The translations under genes were made by a program, and so were the position numbers. Below the pieces are notes generated by a model. It made no database searches. It worked only from the letters and a program-made list of their open reading frames with translations, and was not told where the DNA came from. Shown piece after piece: positions 36,223-46,235 of a stretch of 64,000 nucleotides of DNA. This DNA comes from Roseovarius marisflavi (GTDB lineage Bacteria > Pseudomonadota > Alphaproteobacteria > Rhodobacterales > Rhodobacteraceae): positions 82,022 to 146,021 of the forward strand of contig NZ_FRBN01000008.1 in NCBI RefSeq assembly GCF_900142625.1. The letters run 5' to 3'. Position 1 is the first letter of the stretch. Each line of letters starts with the position of its first letter.

Positions 36223-37673
36223 TCGCCCTGCTCCGGCGCGCGGCCAACAGCGCGGAAGGTCGAACCATAATCACCGCCGGTTTCCAAGATGTCCGCGATC
36301 GAGCGCACCGCCCCGTCATGCCCGCCAAGCGCGCGAAACTCCGCGCGTGGCAGGGTAAATTCAAGCGGTGCCACAAGCGCCGGGGTCGGCACATAGCCAA
36401 AGCTGCCCTCGGGCATCGCCAGCACATCCACCATCAGGGTGATCCCCCCGCCGGGCCAGATATAGGCCGCCGCCCCGCCACAGGTCACGCGTGTCCTGCG
36501 CGCCTGAACCGAGCGGGTAAGGCGCACCGGATTGCCCGTCACGCCAGAGCGCAGCGAGCCGCCAGCCCCGGCCTGAAACATCACCGTACAAAGCGCCGCT
36601 TCACAGTTTTCGGCAATAAGATCGACCGACGCACGCAGCGCCTCGGGCAGCGGCGCGGGTTGCGGCACAAGATCATCGTCCAGCACGTAAAACCCGTGAT
36701 GCTCGCCTGTGGTCGAGACCATCAACAAGGTAAGCCCCGGTCGCGCGCCCTTCTTTTCCCACCAGGGATTAAGGATCCTCAGCGGGTCTTCGATATCGGT
36801 CCCGCCCCAGCCGCGCCCCGGCCCGGCCACCTGAAAATACCGCCCCGGAGTCGAGCGTCGCCCCTTGATACGAATGCCGGTATCGGGCCAGCCTAAAACC
36901 TTGCCGGCCTGATGCTCGCTCACAACACCGGTGATGTGGTCATCGACAACGACCACCTCATCGACAAGCCCCTGCCATTGGCTTGCGAACATCCCGATGG
37001 TGGCCGAACCACAGCCGACGCGCATGCGATCCTCGCGCTGACCATCGACGATCGGCGGCTGACCGGCCTCTACGATCACGCTTGCGCCGCCGTCGATGTC
37101 CAACTCCACCGCCTCGCGATTGCAGAGCCGCAAAAGGGCGTCACAGGTCACGCGGCCTTCGGATTTGCTGCCCCCCGTCAGATGCTCGACCCCGCCAAGC
37201 GAGAGCATCTGGCTGCCGTATTCTGCGGTGGTGACATGGCCGATCGCCTCGCCGTTCGCGCGCACGGTTGCGGCCTCGGGGCCAAGGTGGCGGTCGGTGT
37301 CGATCTTCACCTTGACGCCGCAATAGGAATAGATCGCCTCGGTCACCACGGTGACGAAATCGGCGCCCTCAACCTCGCGGCTGACGATAAAGGGCGCAGG
37401 CTTGTAATCGGGATAGGTGGTGCCAGCGCCAACCCCGCTCAGGAACAGATCATCACCGCCAATGTCGCCATCCCAATCGGCATTGAGGAATGGGCGCACT
37501 TCGCCGCCGACCTCAACCCTACGGTCAAGTATGGTGATGGGATCACAGCGGATGATCTTGCCGCCCTCATTGGCATAGCGATCACAGGCGCCGACCTTGC
37601 CGGGGGCGATATAGCACATCACCGGGCAGGCATCGCAGCGGATCTTTTCATCGCGCGTACGCCGCTCGCTCAT
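36219..37673 (-). CDS. 6-hydroxynicotinate-reductase-like iron-sulfur protein
   Basis: A 484-residue protein related to 6-hydroxynicotinate reductase of anaerobic nicotinate degraders. The N-terminal CDACPVMC...GAC (C13, C16, C20, C30) should bind a [4Fe-4S] cluster; C43 follows. SGVTGNP (376-382) resembles the (S/D)GA(T/S) flavinylation motif of RnfG/NqrC-type proteins. GGSKSEGRVTCDALLRLCN and RVGCGSATIGMF are further conserved blocks. It would reduce a hydroxylated N-heteroaromatic ring made by the molybdenum hydroxylase encoded just upstream. The true substrate is not known. It overlaps both neighbours by 4 bp. Confidence 0.75.
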   Translation of the reverse strand: MSERRTRDEKIRCDACPVMCYIAPGKVGACDRYANEGGKIIRCDPITILDRRVEVGGEVRPFLNADWDGDIGGDDLFLSGVGAGTTYPDYKPAPFIVSREVEGADFVTVVTEAIYSYCGVKVKIDTDRHLGPEAATVRANGEAIGHVTTAEYGSQMLSLGGVEHLTGGSKSEGRVTCDALLRLCNREAVELDIDGGASVIVEAGQPPIVDGQREDRMRVGCGSATIGMFASQWQGLVDEVVVVDDHITGVVSEHQAGKVLGWPDTGIRIKGRRSTPGRYFQVAGPGRGWGGTDIEDPLRILNPWWEKKGARPGLTLLMVSTTGEHHGFYVLDDDLVPQPAPLPEALRASVDLIAENCEAALCTVMFQAGAGGSLRSGVTGNPVRLTRSVQARRTRVTCGGAAAYIWPGGGITLMVDVLAMPEGSFGYVPTPALVAPLEFTLPRAEFRALGGHDGAVRSIADILETGGDYGSTFRAVGRAPEQGE

Positions 37674-40363
37674 CCCCTTGCCTTTCGGATGGCTGCCAAT
37701 ACCCGATGCGGAAGCGCCGGAAGGTCGGTGATCCGCGCGCCGGTGGCATGGCGGATCGCGTTCAGGATCGCGGGGGCGGTCGGGATCAACACATGCTCGC
37801 CCAGCCCCTTGGCGCCCATCGGCCCCTCGGGGTCGGGCACCTCGACAAAGATCGTGTCGATCCGGGGCATATCCCCGGTGGTCGGGATCAGGTAATCATG
37901 CAGGTTCTCGGTACGTCCCGGAATGTATTCTTCCATCAGCGCAAGCCCCAAACCCTGGGCCACGCCGCCTTCGACCTGGCCTTCGGCCAAAAGCGGGTTG
38001 ATCACCCGGCCAAGATCATGCGCTGCGGTGATCCGGGTCACCTTGACGGTGCCAAGCACACTATCCACCGAAACCTCGGCGATCTGCGCGCCATAGCCGT
38101 AAACCGCATAGGGCGCGCCTTGACCGTCCGCGTCCAGCGGTGTGGTCGGCGGGTCATAGGTTTCCTCGACCATGAGGGCATAGCCATGCGCGCCCGGCGT
38201 GAGGGCACCAAGATCAATCCGCCGCTCGCCCGCGCCATCGCTGACCACAAGCGTTTGCCCGGTGAGGGACAGCCGCGCATCGGCGCCCATATTGCTCAGG
38301 CCCAGGATTTGTGCGCGCAGCGCACGCCCCGCAAGCCAGGCCGCCTTGCCGGTCACATAGGTCTGGCGCGAGGCCGAGGTCTTGCCGCAATCCGGCGTGA
38401 GGGCGGTATCGGGCCCGACAAGATCGAATGCCGCCAGCGGCAGGCCCAGAGCATCGGCGCAAATCTGCGGGATCACGGTATTGGCGCCCTGCCCGATATC
38501 GGTCGCGCCCTGATGCAGAGACACCCGGCCCGCCGCCGTCAGGCCAAGGCGGATGGTCGAGGGGTTGGCCAGCCCGGTATTGCCACAGCCATACCAACAG
38601 GACGCAATCCCCACGCCATGGCGCATCACGCCGCCTTTGGCGTTGCCCTCTTCGGCGCGGCGGAGCGCGGCTTGCCAAGGCTCTTGCAGGGCCTCAAGAC
38701 AGGCGGTGATGCCGACGCCCTGTAACACCTGACCACAGACCGTGGCCTGTCCGTCCTGCAAGGCGTTGAGGCGGCGAAAGGCAAGCCGGTCGATGCCGGT
38801 TTTCTCGGCCAGATCATCATAAAGCACCTCTTGCAGGATCGTCGCCTGCGGCACGCCAAAGCCCCGAAACGCGCCGGAAATGGGGCTAAAGGAATGGCGC
38901 GCACTGGCCGAGGCAAGATAGGCGGGCACGAGGTAGGGACCAGAGGCATGCACCGGCACGCGCCCGGCAACCGTCGGGCCCCAGCTTGCATAGGCGCCGG
39001 TGTTGAACTCGCCGTCAAATTCCATCGCGGTAACGCGCCCTTGCGCATCCGCACCAATGCGCGCGCGCATTTTCGAGGGGTGTCGTTTGGTCGAGGTCGC
39101 CATCGAGTCCGCGCGGCTCAACACCATCCGCGCCGGGCGCCCGGTCTTGAGTGTCACCAAACCGATAAGCGGCTGCACCGTCAGATCAAGTTTCGCCCCA
39201 AACCCGCCGCCCGCCGCCGCCGGAATGATCCGGACGTCCTCGGGCGGCAGGCCAAGAACGCGGGCCGTGTCGTCGCGGTCCATGATTGGTGCCTGGGTAC
39301 AGGCCTGAATGACAAGCTGACCGCCCTCTAGCCAGGCAACGCCGGCCTCGGGCTCGATATAGGCGTGTTCGATATAGGGCGTGCTCACTTCGCCCTCGGC
39401 CAGATGCGTGGCGGCGGCAAACCCGGCCGCAAGATCGCCGCGTGCGACACGGCCGGTGACCAAAAGGTTATCGGCGCGGCTCGCATGGACAAGGCGCTCG
39501 GAGGACGGCTGCCATCTGACCGGAAATCCTGCCAGATCAAGCTCGTCGATCACCGACGCCTCACCCGCGACAAGCGCGACCGCCTCGCCGCGCATGCGCA
39601 CCTGGGTTTCGGCCAGAACCGGCTGATCGGCGAAGGCGGGCAACACGCCAAAGCGGTTCTCCCCCGGCACATCATCGGCGGTAAAAACCTGAACCTCGCC
39701 CGCCTGCGCCGCGCACCACGCCGCAATATCACCAAGAGCAAAGGTCATCGGCGCATCCGGCGCACGCACCGCACGCACCAGCAGCGCCCCGTCCGGCACA
39801 TGATCGGCGCCGTAGATTTCCGTACCGCAAACCTTTGGCCTGCCATCAAGCCGCTCTACCCGCGCACCAACCGCGTGACCGGCGGCGGGCGCAGGCCGTG
39901 GCGCGCCGGGGGTAGCGACATCAAGAATGGCCTCGATGATCTTGGAATAACCGGTACAGCGACACAGCACGCCACCAAGCGCTTCTTCGACCTCGGCGCG
40001 CGTCGGGGTCTCCACGCGGCTCAACAATGCCTTGGCCGCGATCAGCATGCCCGGCGTGCAAATCCCGCATTGCGCCGCGCCATGGCGCAGAAACGCGTGT
40101 TGCAGCGCCACCATATCAAGGCCCTCAATGGTGGTCACCGCGCGCCCTGCTGCCTGTGCGACAGGCGTAAGACAGGCACAGACCGGCGCGCCGTCAATCA
40201 GCACGGTACAGGCCCCGCAATCGCCCGCATCACAGCCAACCTTGGTGCCGCGCAGGCCCAGATCCTCGCGCAAAACCTCGGAGAGGCGCCGCCCTGGCGC
40301 AACCGGCAGGGCAACCGAGGCCCCATTGACCGTCAGGGTCAGACTGTCGAAAGTCCGGTTCAT
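37670..40363 (-). CDS. Molybdenum hydroxylase, fused [2Fe-2S] and Mo subunit
   Basis: An 897-residue xanthine-dehydrogenase-family protein with two normally separate subunits fused. Residues 1-160 carry both [2Fe-2S] clusters (C44, C49, C52, C64; C99, C102, C134, C136). Residues about 165-897 are the molybdopterin subunit, with GGFGAKLDLTVQ, GAFRGFGVPQA, QGATDIGQGANT and the catalytic Glu in KGLGEH near the C-terminus. Such enzymes hydroxylate N-heteroaromatic rings or aldehydes. It overlaps the FAD-subunit gene and the reductase-like gene by 4 bp each. Nicotinate or a related ring is a likely substrate class. Confidence 0.88.
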   Translation of the reverse strand: MNRTFDSLTLTVNGASVALPVAPGRRLSEVLREDLGLRGTKVGCDAGDCGACTVLIDGAPVCACLTPVAQAAGRAVTTIEGLDMVALQHAFLRHGAAQCGICTPGMLIAAKALLSRVETPTRAEVEEALGGVLCRCTGYSKIIEAILDVATPGAPRPAPAAGHAVGARVERLDGRPKVCGTEIYGADHVPDGALLVRAVRAPDAPMTFALGDIAAWCAAQAGEVQVFTADDVPGENRFGVLPAFADQPVLAETQVRMRGEAVALVAGEASVIDELDLAGFPVRWQPSSERLVHASRADNLLVTGRVARGDLAAGFAAATHLAEGEVSTPYIEHAYIEPEAGVAWLEGGQLVIQACTQAPIMDRDDTARVLGLPPEDVRIIPAAAGGGFGAKLDLTVQPLIGLVTLKTGRPARMVLSRADSMATSTKRHPSKMRARIGADAQGRVTAMEFDGEFNTGAYASWGPTVAGRVPVHASGPYLVPAYLASASARHSFSPISGAFRGFGVPQATILQEVLYDDLAEKTGIDRLAFRRLNALQDGQATVCGQVLQGVGITACLEALQEPWQAALRRAEEGNAKGGVMRHGVGIASCWYGCGNTGLANPSTIRLGLTAAGRVSLHQGATDIGQGANTVIPQICADALGLPLAAFDLVGPDTALTPDCGKTSASRQTYVTGKAAWLAGRALRAQILGLSNMGADARLSLTGQTLVVSDGAGERRIDLGALTPGAHGYALMVEETYDPPTTPLDADGQGAPYAVYGYGAQIAEVSVDSVLGTVKVTRITAAHDLGRVINPLLAEGQVEGGVAQGLGLALMEEYIPGRTENLHDYLIPTTGDMPRIDTIFVEVPDPEGPMGAKGLGEHVLIPTAPAILNAIRHATGARITDLPALPHRVLAAIRKARG

Positions 40364-41217
40364 GCCGCCGCCTCTGCGTCGCGCGTCACCAGATCGTTCA
40401 CTGCCCGGCGGATAAGCTCGACAGCGGCCTCGGCGCGATAGGTCGCATCGGCGCGAATATCGTCAATCGGGGCAATATCCGGGGTGATCAGCGCCGCCTC
40501 GACCTGCTCGATCAACCCCGCATCGGCGCGCGCGCCGATCAGCGCGGCCTCTTGGCGGGGCAATCTTTTGGCCACCGCGCTACAGGCGCCAACTGCCAAA
40601 GCAGCGGCGCGGATATGGCCGTTCTTGATCTCAAGGCGCGCCGCGACCATGGCGATGGAAATCACCAGATAGGCCCGCGCCCCGAGCTTGAGAAACCGCG
40701 ACTCTCCACCGGTTTGCGATCTCGGGATCAGAATCGCCGTCACCATTTCGCCGGGTTCAAGCGCGGTCTGGCGCACCCCGGTAATGAACGCGGCAAGCGG
40801 AACCCGGCGTGTACCGGCAAGCGCGGCAATCTCGACCTCGGCGCCCAGCGCCAAAAGGCAGGGCACCCCATCGGCGGCCGGCGAGGCGTTGCAGATATTG
40901 CCCGCAAGCGTACCCGATGTCTGAATTTGAACCGAGCCAACCTCTCGCGCGGCCTGTTTCAACATGTCGAAACCGGGGGCTAGATCGGCGCGCAGGATAT
41001 CAGCCCATGTGGTCGTCGCACCAATGCGGATATCATCGCCCTCGGGCTTTATCCCGCGCAGCGCCGCAATCGCAGTGATATCAAGCACCGGACCGCTGAG
41101 TGCACGCGTATCGGTTGCCGGAAAGAGATCGGTACAGCCCGCCGCAATGCACAGCCCCGGACGTGCCAGAAGGCCAAGCGCCTCTTGCAGAGAGGTGGGG
41201 CGGTGATAGGGGCTCAT
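40360..41217 (-). CDS. Molybdenum hydroxylase FAD subunit (CoxM-like)
   Basis: A 285-residue FAD-binding subunit of the xanthine-dehydrogenase family. The FAD loops are CIAAGCTDLFP (about 23-33) and TSGTLAGNICNASPAADGVPCLLALGA (about 103-129), and FLKLGARAYLVISIAM is the conserved later block. It completes the hydroxylase by passing electrons from the [2Fe-2S] clusters to NAD+ or another acceptor. It is the first gene of the five-gene minus-strand operon. The promoter should lie in 41218-41310. Confidence 0.88.
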   Translation of the reverse strand: MSPYHRPTSLQEALGLLARPGLCIAAGCTDLFPATDTRALSGPVLDITAIAALRGIKPEGDDIRIGATTTWADILRADLAPGFDMLKQAAREVGSVQIQTSGTLAGNICNASPAADGVPCLLALGAEVEIAALAGTRRVPLAAFITGVRQTALEPGEMVTAILIPRSQTGGESRFLKLGARAYLVISIAMVAARLEIKNGHIRAAALAVGACSAVAKRLPRQEAALIGARADAGLIEQVEAALITPDIAPIDDIRADATYRAEAAVELIRRAVNDLVTRDAEAAA

Positions 41218-41310
41218 GCGCTCTCCGACATCAAGGGGCCATCGGTGGCCACGCCTGAATGGTGCGGCAGCGTCGGCGCCCCTGTCAACATGACAGTTGC
41301 CGGTTTCACC

Positions 41311-41787
41311 CTAGGCGGTCTCGGACGGGTCTTCCATCACGGTCGGCTCTTTGAGATAGCCAAGCGTTTGCGGGCAACGCTGATCGAGGAAATACTTGGC
41401 CAGCACGCGCGCGAAAACATCATCGCCGCCAGCCGCCTCAAACAGCGTCGCACAGGATTGCAGCTTCAGCGCGTCGATGCCGCCCAAGACCCGCTCGGCG
41501 GTGACCCCTTCAAGCCCCATCATCGCCTCGTTGATCTCAACAAGACGCGGGCCAAGCACCGGATGGGCAAGATAGGCCTTCGCTTCATCGAGATCCTTGA
41601 TGCTGTAATGAATGGCAAACCTCGATCGGCCCAAACCGCGGATTTGCGGCAGGACAAACCAGGTCCAGTGGCTTCGCTTTCTGCCGTTGAGAATTTCGTT
41701 CAGCGGCTGCGGCCAGATCTGGTTCTGGGCCTCAACGAACCGTTCGACATTTATGGGCGTCTCAGCGTCTGTCTTATCAATTGTCAT
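41311..41787 (-). CDS. DUF1810 protein
   Basis: A 158-residue DUF1810 protein from ATG 41787; the longer reading adds 35 residues of no family character. SHWTWFVLPQIRGLGRS and YSIKDLDEAKAYLAHPVLGPRL are the family signature. The function is unknown. It has no signal or membrane segment. It stands alone, 93 bp upstream of the hydroxylase operon on the same strand, and is probably independent. Confidence 0.82.
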   Translation of the reverse strand: MTIDKTDAETPINVERFVEAQNQIWPQPLNEILNGRKRSHWTWFVLPQIRGLGRSRFAIHYSIKDLDEAKAYLAHPVLGPRLVEINEAMMGLEGVTAERVLGGIDALKLQSCATLFEAAGGDDVFARVLAKYFLDQRCPQTLGYLKEPTVMEDPSETA

Positions 41788-42077
41788 TTCAATAGTCCTG
41801 GCAAATTTAAACAGTGGTCCCGCGCAGCACTCACGCGCTATATTATATCCGGCACCGGCATCCCGCAGGATCGTTGCACAGAACAGTGGCATCCTGCGCG
41901 CTGCACCTTCAGAGCAATCCTACCAGATTACCATCCCTGAATGTTGCGAAAGCCCATAGCCACGCCACTCTTGAGACGCAGACTATCCCAAGTTGTCCCT
42001 TTGGCGCAATTAAACTGCGCGTTGGGAACGGCAAGATCACCTGTGCCGACCTGCCCACCGGAGGCGCGGGTAAAAGG

Positions 42078-42959
42078 CTATGCGCCTCTTAGGTCTTGCC
42101 ATTGCCGCACGATTTCGGATGGGTCTGAGGCCAGGGGCTCAAATGCGTGCAGGGCGGCCAAAGCCTGGCAATCCAATGTCACATATTGGTGGTCCTGCGC
42201 GTCCACAGGCCTGAGAGTGACAGGCATTTGGGCCGCCTCGGCGAGGGCCAGCATGGACACCGGCTTCGGCGCCGCGATATTGAGCACCTCAGGCACATCG
42301 GCGCGGTTGTGGATCAATGACCGAAGAATGCGCGCAAAGGTCCGTGGCCCCATATAAGACCTGACAGGCGTGCCACCATCATGGAAACGATCAAGCAGGA
42401 TGGTTTCACCGGCGGCCAATGCGGCCCCTGTAAGCAAGAGCGCATCCGCCCCCGAAACATTGCCAATGCGCAGACAGCACAGCTTTAAACCCAGAGCGCG
42501 GGCCTGCGCGCGGGCCGTGGTTTCCATGTTGTATTTGGATCGCCCATAGTCGGTGACGGGCCGCGGGGTGTGATCCTCGCGGAATGGCTCGTCCTGGTAG
42601 GTGCCATAAACCGCAGAGGTGGAGGCCAGAAAAACAGATGCGATGCCCAGACGGGCGGCAGCCCTCAGGCTGGCCGTTGCGATTGCGGTGTTGAGGGTGA
42701 AATCGGCATCTGGCTTGGGCACAATGCCAGAGAGCACAATCAAACAGTCATACGCGCCACCAAGCCTTAGCGCGTCAGGCGGATCCTCGGTAATATCCCA
42801 CAGCAGGTCATCGGGGCGGTCTGGCTGTGCTTGCCGTGTCTGAAAGACAAACTCTATTGCATCGCCTTGGCTGGCGGAGGTATCGGTAGCCCAGCAACGG
42901 CGCAGCATGGTTCCGATGCGGCCACTGCTGCCTAAAACCAGAACGCGTGTCGGTGCCAT
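42078..42959 (-). CDS. NAD-dependent epimerase/dehydratase (extended SDR)
   Basis: A 293-residue extended short-chain dehydrogenase. GSSGRIG (about 9-15) is a variant of the nucleotide loop. STSAVYG and YGRSKYNME (YxxxK) supply the catalytic Ser, Tyr and Lys. ATG 42959 is used because GAGGGGGGAA precedes it; the ATG 24 bp upstream is not served by a ribosome site. It lies beside dTDP-rhamnose genes on the same strand as rfbD, so it may make another nucleotide sugar for the same polysaccharide. Confidence 0.82.
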   Translation of the reverse strand: MAPTRVLVLGSSGRIGTMLRRCWATDTSASQGDAIEFVFQTRQAQPDRPDDLLWDITEDPPDALRLGGAYDCLIVLSGIVPKPDADFTLNTAIATASLRAAARLGIASVFLASTSAVYGTYQDEPFREDHTPRPVTDYGRSKYNMETTARAQARALGLKLCCLRIGNVSGADALLLTGAALAAGETILLDRFHDGGTPVRSYMGPRTFARILRSLIHNRADVPEVLNIAAPKPVSMLALAEAAQMPVTLRPVDAQDHQYVTLDCQALAALHAFEPLASDPSEIVRQWQDLRGA

Positions 42960-43115
42960 CCGGGTTCCCCCCTCTATACGCAATGCCGCGCGGCGGCGCT
43001 GGCTTGCCTTCCAAGCGGTCCGGTTTGCATACCTGTCCCCTGCGTCCTTGAATGTGCCGTTATGGCCGTCATGAGTTGCCCCTGCGCACGGCCCTGGCCC
43101 AAACCACCCGTCGCC

Positions 43116-43952
43116 TCAAAGCTCTTGCAAAATCGCCTTAAGCCCTGCTCTCCAGTCCGGCATCTCAATGCCCAGGTGGTGTTTGGTTGCGCTGCAATCA
43201 AGCCGGGAGTTGAGCGGTCTGGTCGCCGGTGTAGGGTATTGTGCAGACGGGATGTCCGCTACGCTGCACCTCAGGTCCGCCTGCTCGAATACCGCGCGCG
43301 CCACATCGGCCCAGCTTGCAAAGGGGCGCGCCTGATAGTGGTAGGTGCCGCTTTTGGAGGGGTCCATGCGCAGCTGCTGCGCGATGTCCAGACAGGCGGC
43401 AGCAATGTCGCGCGCGCAGGTAGGGGCACCGATCTGGTCGGCCACAACGCTCAGCGTCTCCCTTTCCGCACCAAGGCGCACCATGGTTTTCACGAAATTA
43501 TTGCCATGGGCTGAGACCACCCAGGAGGTGCGCAGGATCGCATGGGGTCCGCCGGCAGCACGCACCGCGTTTTCACCCGCCAGCTTGGACCTTCCATAGA
43601 CATTTTGTGGATTGGTGAGGTCAGTGACCCGCCAGGGCGTCGTTCCCGATCCGTCGAAAACGTAATCGGTCGAGATGTGCACCAGCGGGATGCCCGCCTC
43701 TGCGCAGGTCTGCGCCAATTCCTCGACGGCACATGCATTGACCTGAAAGGCCCGCGCCTCATCCTCCTCGGCGCGATCCACTGCCGTATAGGCCGCGGCG
43801 TTGATCACGGCATCGGGGCGGTGGGCAGCGATGGCTGCGGCCAACGCGCCGGGGTTCTCAAAATCTGCCTGCGCACGGGACAGGCACGGCCCCGCCCCCA
43901 GAAGAGCAAGCTCGATCGCGATCTGCCCGGACTGTCCGAAAACCAAAATCAT
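43116..43952 (-). CDS. rfbD: dTDP-4-dehydrorhamnose reductase
   Basis: A 278-residue RfbD/RmlD that reduces dTDP-4-keto-L-rhamnose to dTDP-L-rhamnose with NADPH. FGQSGQIA (N-terminal loop), VINAAAYTAVDRAE, STDYVFDG and YGRSKLAGE (YxxxK) are all present. ATG 43952 (MILVFGQSG) is the family-like start. It is divergent from rfbC across 392 bp, so the four rhamnose genes are not in one transcription unit here. It is complete and should be functional. Confidence 0.93.
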   Translation of the reverse strand: MILVFGQSGQIAIELALLGAGPCLSRAQADFENPGALAAAIAAHRPDAVINAAAYTAVDRAEEDEARAFQVNACAVEELAQTCAEAGIPLVHISTDYVFDGSGTTPWRVTDLTNPQNVYGRSKLAGENAVRAAGGPHAILRTSWVVSAHGNNFVKTMVRLGAERETLSVVADQIGAPTCARDIAAACLDIAQQLRMDPSKSGTYHYQARPFASWADVARAVFEQADLRCSVADIPSAQYPTPATRPLNSRLDCSATKHHLGIEMPDWRAGLKAILQEL

Positions 43953-44344
43953 AAATATCCGCAGGCCCAGTTGTTGTATCGGATGCAACAATGCATGGGC
44001 GCGCGCGGAAAAGACAATCATAAAGTATGGATCACATTGATAATGTCGGCCTCGGTGGCACCCTTGTCAAAGACAGGTCTGTCGTTATCTTTGACCCATG
44101 CCGCAACGGCGCCCTTCCACTGATCCTGCATGGGTCTGGGCAATATCGCCCGCTTGCGCCAGCCCGCTCGACAGGTGCATCTGGCCAATACCATCCATGC
44201 CCGAGGTTGCAGCGCGCCGCGCAGCACTTGTGACAGGCGCTGCTTTATGCAATTTTGCAGGAGTGCAGAGACCCGAAAACAGATCTTGAAATGACGCAGA
44301 CTGTTGATAAAAATGCACAAATGACTCCTCGCGAAGGTTCCCTG
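43953..44344. other. rfbD-rfbC divergent gap with a possible gene remnant
   Basis: No intact gene is visible in these 392 bp. On the minus strand, the reading frame ending at 44018 gives QWKGAVAAWVKDNDRPVFDK and a further short tail over about 100 bp. That has the look of a genuine C-terminus of a lost gene, although I cannot name it. The remainder probably holds promoters for rfbD and rfbC. Confidence 0.3.
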
Positions 44345-44914
44345 ATGCTGACCGTAACGCCTACGAATCTGCCCGATGTTCTCCTTCTTGCCCCGTCTCG
44401 TCACGGTGATGACCGCGGCTTTTTCTCGGAATCGTGGAGTGCGGCACATATGGCAAGCGCGGGGCTTAAGTTTGATTTCGTGCAGGACAACCATTCCTTT
44501 TCAAGACAGATGGGCACCGTGCGCGGCCTGCATTTCCAGGCGCCACCGCAAGCCCAGGACAAGCTGGTGCGCTGCGGGCGCGGCGCGCTTTACGATGTGG
44601 CCGTCGATATTCGCCGCGGCTCGCCCACCTACGGGCACTGGACAGGGGCCGAGCTGAGCTTTGAAAACGGGCTGCAACTATTGGTGCCCGCCGGGTTCGC
44701 GCATGGCTTTATGACGCTGACACCCGATTGCGAGATCATCTATAAATGCACCGACACCTACGCGCCCGCGCTGGAAGGGGCCGTCGCATGGAACGATCCC
44801 GACATCGGCATTGCGTGGCCGCTGGCAGATGCCGCAATCTTGTCCGACAAGGATAGCGCCGCCGCTCCGCTCAGCGCGCTTGAAAGTCCCTTTACCTATG
44901 AGGCCCGCCCGTGA
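44345..44914 (+). CDS. rfbC: dTDP-4-dehydrorhamnose 3,5-epimerase
   Basis: A 189-residue RfbC/RmlC cupin. [26 protein letters not shown] (catalytic His), [23 protein letters not shown] and PAGFAHGF are all family blocks. ATG 44345 follows GAAGG; in-frame upstream codons lack support. It converts dTDP-4-keto-6-deoxyglucose to the L-rhamno isomer. The stop overlaps rfbB by 4 bp (GTGA). Confidence 0.94.
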   Translation: MLTVTPTNLPDVLLLAPSRHGDDRGFFSESWSAAHMASAGLKFDFVQDNHSFSRQMGTVRGLHFQAPPQAQDKLVRCGRGALYDVAVDIRRGSPTYGHWTGAELSFENGLQLLVPAGFAHGFMTLTPDCEIIYKCTDTYAPALEGAVAWNDPDIGIAWPLADAAILSDKDSAAAPLSALESPFTYEARP

Positions 44915-45927
44915 AACTTCTGGTCACCGGCGGGGCCGGTTTTATTGGGTCGGCCGTGGTCCGTACAGCCATTGCGCGCGGGATCGAGGTCATCAATCTC
45001 GACAAGCTTACCTATGCTGCCTGCCTGGATAATCTCGCCTCCGTGGCCGACAGCCCGCTCTATCATTTCGAGCAGGCGGATATCTGTGATGCGGGCGCGC
45101 TCTGCGATATCTTTGCCCGCCACGCCCCCACCCATGTGATGCACCTCGCCGCCGAGAGCCATGTTGATCGCTCCATCGACGGGCCGGATGCGTTCATGCA
45201 AACCAACATCATCGGCACCTTCCAGCTACTGCAAGCCGCGCGCACGGCAGGCGTGGCGCGGTTTCACCATGTCTCCACCGATGAGGTGTTCGGCACGCTT
45301 GGGGCCACTGGGCAATTTACCGAAACCACGCCCTATGATCCCCGCTCGCCCTATGCCGCCTCCAAGGCGGCCTCGGATCACCTGGTGCGCGCCTGGGGCG
45401 AAACTTACGATCTGCCGGTGGTGCTGAGCAATTGCTCCAACAATTACGGACCCTACCATTTCCCGGAAAAGCTGATCCCTGTGGTGATCCTCAACGCGCT
45501 TGCGGGTAAGCCAATCCCGGTCTACGGCGACGGGATGAACGTGCGCGACTGGCTTTACGTCGAGGATCACGCCGACGCCCTGCTGCGCGTGCTATCGGAC
45601 GGCGCCACCGGCCGGAGCTATAATATCGGCGGCGAAAACGAGCGCACGAATATTGATCTGGTGCGCCACATCTGCGCGCTGCTGGATGCCAAGCGCCCGA
45701 AAGATACGCCCTATGCAAAGCAGATCACATTCGTCACCGACCGCCCCGGTCACGATGCACGCTATGCCATTGACCCCACACGCATGCGTACAGAGCTGAA
45801 CTGGCGCCCCAGCGTGACCATCGAAGAGGGCCTCGGGAAAACCGTAGACTGGTATCTGGAGAACGCCGCATGGTGGCAAGCGCTGCAAAAGCGTGACGGT
45901 GTGGGCGTGCGGTTAGGCAAACGATAG
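44911..45927 (+). CDS. rfbB: dTDP-glucose 4,6-dehydratase
   Basis: A 338-residue RfbB/RmlB, with GTG start overlapping the rfbC stop. The NAD loop is GGAGFIGS (7-14). [23 protein letters not shown] and [13 protein letters not shown] (YxxxK) are conserved, and [18 protein letters not shown] is diagnostic. It removes water from dTDP-glucose to give the 4-keto-6-deoxy sugar. Length is normal. rfbA follows after a 308-bp gap. Confidence 0.95.
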   Translation: MKLLVTGGAGFIGSAVVRTAIARGIEVINLDKLTYAACLDNLASVADSPLYHFEQADICDAGALCDIFARHAPTHVMHLAAESHVDRSIDGPDAFMQTNIIGTFQLLQAARTAGVARFHHVSTDEVFGTLGATGQFTETTPYDPRSPYAASKAASDHLVRAWGETYDLPVVLSNCSNNYGPYHFPEKLIPVVILNALAGKPIPVYGDGMNVRDWLYVEDHADALLRVLSDGATGRSYNIGGENERTNIDLVRHICALLDAKRPKDTPYAKQITFVTDRPGHDARYAIDPTRMRTELNWRPSVTIEEGLGKTVDWYLENAAWWQALQKRDGVGVRLGKR

Positions 45928-46235
45928 GCCCTCGCCCGCAACTGGGGGTCGCCGCAGGCTGTTTGCGGCCCAATCATGCGCTGCGTTATCGCAGGCGGCT
46001 GGGCAGATGGGCAGCGGCATGACGGTCCTGTACCGGTCGGATCGTGCCCTGCTGACCTATAAAGGATACCGTAACTTGCGAAGATATTGCCGCCGCATTT
46101 CGCACAGAACGCATTTGATCGACCCAGCCATACAGGGCGACAAGACGCTGGACCGACAGCCCCGCGCCCGTCATAGTCCGCCCCGGCACAGTTGCCTGAA
46201 CCATCCGAGTGAAAATAGATAAAACGAGGCCCGAC
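45928..46235. other. rfbB-rfbA intergenic gap
   Basis: No gene is supported here. A hairpin GCCGCA-GGCTGTT-TGCGGC (45951-45969) lies soon after the rfbB stop, without a T-run, and could weakly end transcription. The rest, up to the rfbA ribosome site, shows nothing I can name. The gap is long for genes usually packed together. Confidence 0.4.

Noticed and set aside
36912..40441. Several long plus-strand frames opposite the molybdenum hydroxylase operon
   Set aside because: The minus-strand genes show cluster ligands and catalytic motifs; the plus frames are compositional shadows.
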